NCBI GenBank assembly: GCA_964549745.1
Contig: CAZJWP010000061.1
Span: 1-13,502 of the forward strand
Length of the DNA stretch: 13,502 bases
Reading direction: 5' to 3'
From: J089 sp964549745
GTDB lineage: Bacteria; Fidelibacterota; Marinisomatia; Marinisomatales; J089
Shown here: piece after piece, positions 7,428-13,502 of the stretch
How the letters are laid out: each line of letters begins with the position of its first letter
Numbering within the stretch: the first letter of the stretch is position 1
Notes under the pieces: model-generated
Seen by the model: the letters and a program-made list of their open reading frames with translations, nothing else
The model's database searches: none
Told to the model about the DNA's origin: nothing
Position numbers and translations under genes: made by a program

Positions 7428-9229
7428 TATTCAGCGGCAGAAAAATCGGAGGACCAATCCATGGACAAAATCAAACGGCGAATGGACCAGATCAGGATTG
7501 CAGTTACAACCAGGAGGAAAAAAGCTGCAATGGTATTTCCCATGATTAAATGACCGATCGCAAACAGGGCCGCGTAAACCAACAGACTCCCCAGAAACCA
7601 ACTGGCAAATAGGGGTCCATAGCCTTTGTCAGGCTTTATATCGGGAAGTTGGGCTTCTATCGCTTTCCATCCAAAACCACCGGGATGCACTCTTCGGTAA
7701 AAACTTTTTAGACGCTCCGTATCCGTCGGCTGTGTTAAAAAGGTGACGACCAGCCACCAGACCGTGGACCAGGCCACGATGTAAAAGAGCGAAACCGGGA
7801 ATTCCGTGTGAGCTTTCACCCAGGGATAGATGACAAACGGTGCAATCATGGCCGTAATCTCCGACCAGGCATTGATCCGCCACCAGAACCAGCGCAGCAT
7901 GAGGACAAGTCCAATTCCGGCACTGCATTCGATGATAAAAATCCAGGCGTCGGAAATCCGGTCCAGCTTAGACGTGACGATTAAGGACAATACCATGACC
8001 AGTCCGGTGGAAATCCGCGACCAGTGAATGAGCTGCTTATCTTCTGCTTCCGGTTTGATATACCGGCGGTAAAAATCGTGAATAATGTACGATACGCCCC
8101 AATTCAATTGCGTTGAAATCGTGGACATATACGCGGCCAGGAACGCAGCGATCAGAAGGCCCAATATTCCTGCAGGTAAAACGTTGACCATGACCATCAC
8201 AAATCCTTCGCCCTTATGGGCGGCAGAGAGTTCCGGGAACATAACCAAAGACGACAACGCAACTAAAATCCACGGCCAGGGACGAAGCGCATAGTGCGCT
8301 ACATTGAACCAAAGTGTGGCAAAAAGGGAATGTTGCTCATTCCTGGCGGACATGATCCGCTGGGCGATATAACCACCGCCGCCCGGTTCGGCGCCGGGAT
8401 ACCAGGAGGCCCACCATTGAACACCCAAATAAGCAATGAATGACAGAAGCGACAATTTGAAAATACCTATGGACGATGAAGAATTTCCCATGGTTGGAAC
8501 CATCTGGAACGCCCACTCAGGCAACTTGGCCTTCAGTCCGGCGATGCCACCTACTTCCGGGCTATTCAATGCAAATATCGCCAACAGGATGGAACCAGTC
8601 ATGGCGATGGTAAACTGAAAGGCATCGGTAATCGTTACGCCCCACAAACCGGACAAACCGGAGTAAAACGCAACCATGACCATGAGCAGTCCGACCCACA
8701 GCAACGCCGCTGAAAACGTGAATCCCAACAAGGAAAATGACGATACGCCGAAAAAGGTGAGATTTGGAAACAGAACCGTGATGATTTTCACCATGGCCAG
8801 GTTCACCCAACCCATGATGATTACGTTCATAAAAATGCCCAGGTACAAGGCCCGGAATCCGCGGAGAAATGCGGCCGGTTTCCCCGAATAACGGAGTTCC
8901 ACGAATTCAACGTCGGTGAGAATCCCGGATCGACGCCAAAGGCGGGCGTAGAAAAACACGGTGAACATGCCGCCCATGAGCATATTCCACCAGAGCCAGT
9001 TCCCGGCAATGCCGTGCTGCGCCACCAGTTCTGTGACGGAAAGGGGCGTATCGGCGGCAAAGGTGGTGGCCACCATAGTTGTTCCCGCCAGCCACCAGGG
9101 CAACTCCCGCCCGGACAGAAAATAGTCATTCATACTGCGCCCGGCGCGTTTGGAATATTTTAGCGCAATCCACGCACTGAACACCAGGTACGCAACGATT
9201 ATAATCCAGTCAATCCATGCTAATTGCAT
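7427..9229 (-). CDS. SSS-family sodium:solute symporter (candidate anhydroMurNAc/MurNAc importer)
   Basis: 600 residues from the ATG at 9229, chosen over an upstream possibility at 9271. This ATG follows GGGAGGA and overlaps the preceding stop as TGATG; the longer form would begin inside the upstream gene. Many hydrophobic helices span the whole length, in keeping with 13 or more transmembrane segments. SSS features include DYFLSGRELPWWLAGTT (35-51), AFYSGLSGLWGVTITDAFQF (187-206) and the Na2-site region AYMSTISTQLNWG (366-378), with S372/T373 matching the paired Ser of vSGLT. A loop GAEPGGGGYIAQR (279-291) is noticeable. The substrate is not readable from sequence. Its position between a muropeptide hydrolase and AnmK suggests it imports anhydroMurNAc or a related amino sugar across the inner membrane. 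That is inference. Confidence 0.9.
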   Translation of the reverse strand: MQLAWIDWIIIVAYLVFSAWIALKYSKRAGRSMNDYFLSGRELPWWLAGTTMVATTFAADTPLSVTELVAQHGIAGNWLWWNMLMGGMFTVFFYARLWRRSGILTDVEFVELRYSGKPAAFLRGFRALYLGIFMNVIIMGWVNLAMVKIITVLFPNLTFFGVSSFSLLGFTFSAALLWVGLLMVMVAFYSGLSGLWGVTITDAFQFTIAMTGSILLAIFALNSPEVGGIAGLKAKLPEWAFQMVPTMGNSSSSIGIFKLSLLSFIAYLGVQWWASWYPGAEPGGGGYIAQRIMSARNEQHSLFATLWFNVAHYALRPWPWILVALSSLVMFPELSAAHKGEGFVMVMVNVLPAGILGLLIAAFLAAYMSTISTQLNWGVSYIIHDFYRRYIKPEAEDKQLIHWSRISTGLVMVLSLIVTSKLDRISDAWIFIIECSAGIGLVLMLRWFWWRINAWSEITAMIAPFVIYPWVKAHTEFPVSLFYIVAWSTVWWLVVTFLTQPTDTERLKSFYRRVHPGGFGWKAIEAQLPDIKPDKGYGPLFASWFLGSLLVYAALFAIGHLIMGNTIAAFFLLVVTAILIWSIRRLILSMDWSSDFSAAE

Positions 9230-12171
9230 CAGTGTCCTCCCGCCTTCTGCGATGACCAGCGCGGCCGCCACTCAAGTTTCGGATTAGGTTTGGTGAAACC
9301 CATGACTTCATACACGGCCGAATGGATTTTCTGCCGCCAGTCAAAATATTTGGGATATTTGTATTCACGATGCGGATTGACCGCATTGGTGAGTAAAATG
9401 ACAAAGCAATGATTTTCAGGATCGATCCACAGACTGGTACCGGTAAACCCGGTGTGGCCAAAACTGGAATTGCTTAGATATACACCGCCGCTGGCCCAGC
9501 CTTCCGGACTGTCCCAACCTAAACAGCGGGAACTTCCCGGCACTACCTTGGCCGGTTTGGTAAACAAAGCGATCGTTTCCGGCTTAAAAACCCGAACACC
9601 GTCCAGTTCCCCGCCGTTGAGCATCATCTGGCAAAACCGGGCCAGGTCCCACGCCGTGGAAAAAAGTCCCGCATGTCCGGCCACACCGCCCAGGCTGTAA
9701 GCGTTTTCATCATGCACATGGCCGTGAATAAAACCGCCTTCCAATTCACTGTATTCGGTCGGCACAATGCGTTTCAGCCGCGATTTCGGCGGATTGAATC
9801 CGGTGGAAGCCATTTCCAGTGGTTTAAAAATGGAGTCAGCCGCAAATTGGTCCAACGGGGTTCCGCTGACCGTTTCCACAATTTTCCCCATAGTGATCAT
9901 CCCAATATCAGAATAAACGGTGGAATCGCCGGGTGGATAGATCAGGTCTGTGTGGATCACGCTGTCCATCCGTGATTGCGCCGTTCCCGGCATCTTGTAG
10001 AACAAACGGAATGGCGGAAGTCCGGAACTGTGTGTCAACAAATTTCGAATGGTAATCTTTGCTTTCATGGCGGTTTGTTCCGGTGTGGAACCGGAGTAAT
10101 CAGGCAGGATGTCCGCCACTTTTTGATCCAGACTCAAACGGCCGTCCTCCACCAGTTTCATTGTGGCAGATGTAGTGGAAATCACCTTGGTGATGGATGC
10201 CAGGTCGAAAATATTTCCAATTCGTGTAGAGTCTTTTTTAGCATAAGTATGATAACCGAAACTGTGGTGGATAAAGATTTTGCTGTCCTTTGCCGCCAGA
10301 AGCACACCGCCGGGCCAGGCTGAATCGGCAATGGCTTGATTCAACAGTGCGTACACCGGCTTTGGATCAATCCCGACTTCGGAGGGCAGGACTTCTTTCA
10401 AGTGAACCGGACGCTGTTTCGGTTTTGGCTTAAGGTCGGGGTTGGCTGCTTCTAATGTGAGTCCGTCACCGGATTTTGCGATGCCGGGGATGGCCACCGG
10501 AAGGTGTCCGGAAATGTCTTTCAATCCCAGAACAGCATTGGCGGCTGCAATCTGCAGGAAGCGTTGATCTTTGTAATTTACCAGGTAATCGGTCACCTCC
10601 GGAAAACTGCGGATGAGGTAAGGATTGCCAAAACTGACCAGCAACAGATTGGACGTCTTTTTCGCCAGTTCGTGGACAAAATCTGTCTGACCTTGCGTGA
10701 GGTAAATAGCGCCGCGCCAGGCACGGGGGATGGAGAAGGAAGAAACAATGACCCGGGCATTTTGCGGGATTTCCTCCAGTAAACCTTCGCGGTAAATATC
10801 GCCATCCGTTTCATCAATTTGCCGGGAGATCACCGGCAATCCATAGTGCATAAGTTGTGTGGAAAATGGCGACTGATCGTGGTCATGTTCTCTGCTGTAA
10901 ATATCGATCACATAAATGGAATCGGTGCGGGTGGTATCCAAAGGTAGGAAAGGCCCGCCATTGCGAACCAGCGTAACGGAACGGGCAGCCATTTCATTCG
11001 CTAACTCAAGATTCACCGGAGAACCAAAATGGGATTTGGTGTAGTCCGCTTCCACGAACCGTTGTTTGTTGAGTCCGATCTTTTCCTTCATTTTCAGCAT
11101 TTTCAGAGCGGCTTCATTTATGCGTTCTTCAGAAATCTCACCGGATTTTACGGCCGCTTCCACTGCATTGATTGATTCTTTGAAATGCCAGTTCTGGATA
11201 ATCACATCGCAACCGGCTTTAATGGCGGCCACAACACCAAAGTCGTCGGAATAACGGGTAACGATCCCGCCCATGCCCATGGCATCGGTGACCACCGCGC
11301 CCTTGAAGCCCAGCCTGTTTTTGAGGATATCCGTCACCCAGAAGTGCGACAAGGTCGATGGCGTATCTGCCTCCGGTTGATAGTCCGGCGCATGAACGTG
11401 GGCCACCATGACGGCGTCCACACTGGCATCGATCATGGCTTTGAACGGCGGCAGTTCCACCGACCAGAGCCGGGAGGAATCGCTGGGAATTTCCGCCAAT
11501 TCGCGATGGGAATCGGTGTGAGTGTCACCGTGACCGGGGAAATGCTTGGCGGTAGCCAGCATGTCTTCGGAATGCATTCCGTTCATGAAGGCAAGTCCAT
11601 ATTTGGCCACGGAATCCGGATTGTCCCCAAATGAACGTGTATTGATGATGGGATTGTCAGGATTGTTGTTCACATCCACTATGGGGGAAAAATTCCAGCG
11701 AATGCCAACGGCCTTCCCTTCTTCCCCGGCGATGCGGCCCGCTTCGTAGGCCAGCTTTGGATCGCCGGTGGCGGCCAGGGCCATAAACGGCGGCAACGGC
11801 GTCCCTCCCGAAAATCGGGGGCCGATACCGTATTCAATGTCACCATCAAAGAGGATGGGAATTTTGCTGAGTTTTTGCAGCGCATTTAATTGTGAAAGTG
11901 AAGCGCCTACATCACCAAAATAAAGATGAATGCCACCAATTCCGTCGGATTGGATCAGTTCCGTTACTTCTTTCCATTTGGGACTGTCTTCATTCAGATA
12001 GTGCATGTTCATGTGATAGATCATCATCTGAGCAATCTTTTCGCGGAGAGTCATGTGCTTTAGAGTTTGTTCGGCCCAACTGTAGGAAGGATTTGTTGAT
12101 AGAGTTCCTGCGCATCCTAAAATGATTAATAGAGCGAAAATGAGGCCAAAGCTTCGTTGGATTAGTTTCAT
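9229..12171 (-). CDS. Lipoprotein fusion of NagZ-like GH3 beta-N-acetylglucosaminidase and AmiE-like serine hydrolase
   Basis: 980 residues from the ATG at 12171, preceded by GGGA. An in-frame ATG at 12189 has no ribosome site and would lengthen the signal n-region. The signal peptide ends in a lipobox ILGC (C20), so the protein is a lipoprotein. Residues about 30-365 are a GH3 catalytic domain of NagZ type: KHFPGHGD (209-216) with the DSH acid/base dyad (D220, H222) and nucleophile D296 in VVTDAMGM. Residues about 380-565 form the second GH3 domain. Residues about 596-955 are a beta-lactamase-fold serine hydrolase: SITK (659-662, Ser/Lys pair), YSD (753-755) and HTG (906-908), with FDLASITK recalling Bacillus AmiE. 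Expected action is removal of GlcNAc from muropeptides, then cleavage of the MurNAc-L-Ala bond. It is the first gene of the trio. Confidence 0.9.
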   Translation of the reverse strand: MKLIQRSFGLIFALLIILGCAGTLSTNPSYSWAEQTLKHMTLREKIAQMMIYHMNMHYLNEDSPKWKEVTELIQSDGIGGIHLYFGDVGASLSQLNALQKLSKIPILFDGDIEYGIGPRFSGGTPLPPFMALAATGDPKLAYEAGRIAGEEGKAVGIRWNFSPIVDVNNNPDNPIINTRSFGDNPDSVAKYGLAFMNGMHSEDMLATAKHFPGHGDTHTDSHRELAEIPSDSSRLWSVELPPFKAMIDASVDAVMVAHVHAPDYQPEADTPSTLSHFWVTDILKNRLGFKGAVVTDAMGMGGIVTRYSDDFGVVAAIKAGCDVIIQNWHFKESINAVEAAVKSGEISEERINEAALKMLKMKEKIGLNKQRFVEADYTKSHFGSPVNLELANEMAARSVTLVRNGGPFLPLDTTRTDSIYVIDIYSREHDHDQSPFSTQLMHYGLPVISRQIDETDGDIYREGLLEEIPQNARVIVSSFSIPRAWRGAIYLTQGQTDFVHELAKKTSNLLLVSFGNPYLIRSFPEVTDYLVNYKDQRFLQIAAANAVLGLKDISGHLPVAIPGIAKSGDGLTLEAANPDLKPKPKQRPVHLKEVLPSEVGIDPKPVYALLNQAIADSAWPGGVLLAAKDSKIFIHHSFGYHTYAKKDSTRIGNIFDLASITKVISTTSATMKLVEDGRLSLDQKVADILPDYSGSTPEQTAMKAKITIRNLLTHSSGLPPFRLFYKMPGTAQSRMDSVIHTDLIYPPGDSTVYSDIGMITMGKIVETVSGTPLDQFAADSIFKPLEMASTGFNPPKSRLKRIVPTEYSELEGGFIHGHVHDENAYSLGGVAGHAGLFSTAWDLARFCQMMLNGGELDGVRVFKPETIALFTKPAKVVPGSSRCLGWDSPEGWASGGVYLSNSSFGHTGFTGTSLWIDPENHCFVILLTNAVNPHREYKYPKYFDWRQKIHSAVYEVMGFTKPNPKLEWRPRWSSQKAGGH

Positions 12172-12245
12172 GAAAATTTCCCGGTTCATGTAAATCAGTT
12201 TTAAAATATCGATCTGTTTGGATTGTATTTGTTTTTCCGCTAAAA

Positions 12246-12266
12246 GTGTTCGGATTTTAGGAACAC
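12246..12266. promoter_or_regulatory. Operator-like dyad in divergent control region
   Basis: GTGTTC (12246-12251) and GAACAC (12261-12266) form a perfect 6-bp inverted repeat with 9 bases between them. The dyad sits about 75 bases upstream of the lipoprotein gene start and about 90 bases upstream of the LOG gene start. Its size fits a dimeric repressor or activator site that could serve either promoter. No confident promoter boxes are visible: TACAAT (complement of 12222-12227) for the minus side and TATATT (12296-12301) for the plus side are possible -10 elements, each without a matching -35. No regulator gene lies in the window. Confidence 0.35.
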
Positions 12267-12313
12267 CAGGCCATAGAATATTAGTCCGGTATGGCTATAT
12301 TCGCACCCCTTTT

Positions 12314-12330
12314 TCGGCTAAAATAGCCGA
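12314..12330. promoter_or_regulatory. Perfect 7-bp hairpin upstream of the LOG gene
   Basis: TCGGCTA-AAA-TAGCCGA is a perfect 7-bp inverted repeat with a 3-base loop, directly after a C4T6 run. It ends 11 bases before the GGAGG ribosome site (12342-12346) and 22 bases before the LOG start codon. It could be an operator or a hairpin in the LOG mRNA leader affecting translation or mRNA life. Neither strand has a T-run after the stem, so it is not a standard intrinsic terminator. The structure is seen directly; the role is open. Confidence 0.5.
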
Positions 12331-12352
12331 CGTTAAATTTTGGAGGAATTAA

Positions 12353-13159
12353 ATGTCTCGGGAAAAACAACGTTTTTACTATGACGATGAATTTTTAAGC
12401 AGCGCTGATGCCCGAACGCTCCGCATCCTTTCAGAGTATATTGGACCGCGGCAACGCTTCAACCGGAATCGTATTCAGGATACCATCGTTTTCTTTGGGT
12501 CCGCCCGGATCAAGAATCCGGACGAAGCTCAACAGGCTTTGGATAACGCTCCGAAAACCATCAGTGAGGATGAGAAGGCGACGCTTGAACATGATTTGGC
12601 GATGAGCCATTTGTATACCGATGCAAAGACGCTTGCCTTCCGGTTAACCAATTGGAGCAAAAAACTCAAGAATTCCCACCATCGTTACATTGTGACATCC
12701 GGCGGCGGACCCGGTGTGATGGAAGCGGCCAATCGCGGAGCGTCCGAAGCCAAAGGATTGGCCGTCGGACTGAATATTACGCTGCCCTTCGAACAATCGG
12801 GAAACCGGTGGACCACACCGGACCTGGACATGCAATTCCATTATTTCTTTATGCGGAAATTCTGGATGGCCTATCTGGCCAAGGCGCTCATCGCTTTTCC
12901 CGGCGGATTCGGTACACTGGACGAGTTGTTGGAAATCCTGACTCTGACCCAGACCGGGAAGATCAAAAAATCCATTCCCATCGTTTTATACGGGAAGGAA
13001 TATTGGTCCAATGTGATCAACTGGGATTATCTGGTGAAAGTCCGGACGATTAAAGCTGAAGATCTGGACTTATTCAAAATTGTGGATGATGTGGATGAAG
13101 CATTTGATCACATTACCGCCGAACTGGAAGCATCGGATTTTACGGGACCGAATTTTTAA
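12353..13159 (+). CDS. LOG-family (lysine-decarboxylase-fold) nucleotide phosphoribohydrolase-like protein
   Basis: 268 residues. The ATG follows GGAGG at 12342-12346 with ideal spacing. The Rossmann-type core carries FFGSARI (47-53), the LOG nucleotide-site motif SGGGPGVMEAANRGA (116-130, E124), MRKFWM (167-172) with the conserved Arg-Lys, and PGGFGTLDE (183-191). Family members cleave nucleoside 5'-monophosphates to base and ribose 5-phosphate; plant LOG activates cytokinins and E. coli PpnN cleaves purine and pyrimidine nucleotides. Compared with short LOG proteins of about 180-200 residues, this one has an N-terminal extension (1-44) rich in Arg and aromatic residues. It also has a charged insertion (about 54-90) between the first strand and the GGGPG loop. 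It is transcribed divergently from the muropeptide lipoprotein, probably as a single gene. The family call is sure; the exact substrate is not. Confidence 0.88.
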   Translation: MSREKQRFYYDDEFLSSADARTLRILSEYIGPRQRFNRNRIQDTIVFFGSARIKNPDEAQQALDNAPKTISEDEKATLEHDLAMSHLYTDAKTLAFRLTNWSKKLKNSHHRYIVTSGGGPGVMEAANRGASEAKGLAVGLNITLPFEQSGNRWTTPDLDMQFHYFFMRKFWMAYLAKALIAFPGGFGTLDELLEILTLTQTGKIKKSIPIVLYGKEYWSNVINWDYLVKVRTIKAEDLDLFKIVDDVDEAFDHITAELEASDFTGPNF

Positions 13160-13234
13160 TCAGAGTTCACTTATATGAATATTTACCAAGGTGTCTTCTT
13201 GTAACAGGTAAAATAACAATCGGGGATTATATCC

Positions 13235-13502
13235 GTGAAAATTCGATTAGCTTATTTTTAACAGGAATTATTCTCCTTTTCCAGATATTCTGCCTGAGTT
13301 GTACCAAAAATCCAACCTCCAGCAAATCAGAATAATCTCTTGAATTTCTAACTCCGGAGTCAGTGGGTTATTCTTCTGTTAAATTGGACAGTGCCAAACT
13401 TTCTGCACCGATGTCCCATGAATATGATCGCATTCAGAGCCCGGTTTTGAGTCGAAGGTGAAATTTTCCTTTTTACGGCCAGCCAGGTGAGGAATTCATT
13501 GA
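13235..13502 (+). pseudogene. Decayed lipoprotein serine-hydrolase (beta-lactamase-like) gene, running off the window
   Basis: A GTG at 13235, 8 bases after GGGGA (13222-13226), begins a lipoprotein signal: VKIRLAYF, then after one missing T in the T5 run at 13255-13259 the frame continues LTGIILLFQIFCLSC (Cys at 13300-13302). As it stands the GTG frame stops at 13259. The shifted frame then meets TAA at 13333 and TGA at 13459, yet stays protein-like between them: TPESVGYSSVKLDSA (from 13351) resembles the usual opening of class C beta-lactamase-like hydrolases. Later FYGQPGEEF (from 13471) resembles the segment before their YxN motif. These two motifs are 42 codons apart here, against about 150 in the serine-hydrolase domain of the nearby fusion lipoprotein. 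The catalytic core with SxxK therefore appears deleted. One frameshift, two stops and a deletion argue for a true pseudogene. The rest of 13160-13502 holds nothing else I can name. Confidence 0.55.

Noticed and set aside
9230..9271. Earlier in-frame start for the symporter
   Set aside because: It adds 14 residues inside the upstream gene; the ATG at 9229 has GGGAGGA upstream and a TGATG overlap with the preceding stop.
10064..11500. GH3/serine-hydrolase gene as a true beta-lactamase (antibiotic resistance)
   Set aside because: The domain has SITK, YSD and HTG rather than the SxSK, YAN and KTG of class C beta-lactamases and is fused to a NagZ-type domain in a muropeptide context, so a cell-wall amidase role fits better.
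11185..11634. 149-codon open frame on the plus strand
   Set aside because: Antisense to the GH3 catalytic domain, whose motifs are unmistakable; low-complexity His/Gly-rich translation typical of a shadow frame.
12172..12189. Earlier in-frame ATG for the GH3 lipoprotein
   Set aside because: No ribosome site upstream, and it would add six residues before an otherwise typical short lipoprotein signal; kept only as a possibility.
13182..13212. TTTACC ... GGTAAA inverted repeat as terminator of the LOG gene
   Set aside because: Only 6 AT-rich base pairs around a 19-base loop and no T-run after it; too weak to call.

Overview
The window reads as chromosomal DNA from a Gram-negative-type (diderm) bacterium. 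It has a lipoprotein signal peptide on a cell-envelope hydrolase, exported hydrolases, and purine-rich Shine-Dalgarno sites. The protein families and tightly overlapping genes (exported double amidohydrolase, SSS symporter of about 600 residues, GH3/serine-hydrolase fusion) resemble those of the Bacteroidota/FCB supergroup, such as Calditrichota, Marinimicrobia or Ignavibacteria relatives. That placement is an inference from gene style; no rRNA or other marker gene is present. There is no CRISPR array, tRNA, integrase or transposase.

Layout. (1) Bases 1-151: intergenic DNA dominated by a degenerate 7-bp tandem repeat. (2) Bases 152-6193, plus strand: five tightly packed genes, four junctions of which overlap or nearly abut. 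They encode a 1001-residue exported double-amidohydrolase protein, a 439-residue exported amidohydrolase-like protein, 3-methyladenine DNA glycosylase I, a LigB/DODA-type extradiol dioxygenase-like protein and a small membrane protein. (3) Bases 6194-6293: a short convergent intergenic region filled by a palindromic element. (4) Bases 6294-12171, minus strand: three overlapping genes, in transcription order a lipoprotein fusing a NagZ-like GH3 glucosaminidase to an AmiE-like serine hydrolase, an SSS sodium:solute symporter, and anhydro-N-acetylmuramic acid kinase AnmK. (5) Bases 12172-12352: a divergent control region with two dyads. (6) Bases 12353-13159, plus strand: a LOG-family nucleotide phosphoribohydrolase-like protein. 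(7) Bases 13160-13502: no intact gene, but a recognisable decayed lipoprotein serine-hydrolase gene running off the window end.

The most coherent biology is the minus-strand trio. I infer a peptidoglycan-salvage cassette in which disaccharide cleavage and peptide removal both occur outside the cytoplasm on one lipoprotein. The freed (anhydro)MurNAc would enter through the sodium symporter and be trapped by AnmK as MurNAc-6-phosphate. This differs from the Escherichia coli route, where AmpG imports whole anhydromuropeptides and NagZ is cytoplasmic. It recalls the extracellular NagZ/AmiE rescue of Bacillus subtilis, but with the enzymes fused, a different class of transporter, and a kinase specific for the anhydro sugar. 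The plus-strand operon has no such obvious shared pathway: two exported amidohydrolase-like proteins are followed by a DNA-repair enzyme, a dioxygenase-like enzyme and an unknown membrane protein.
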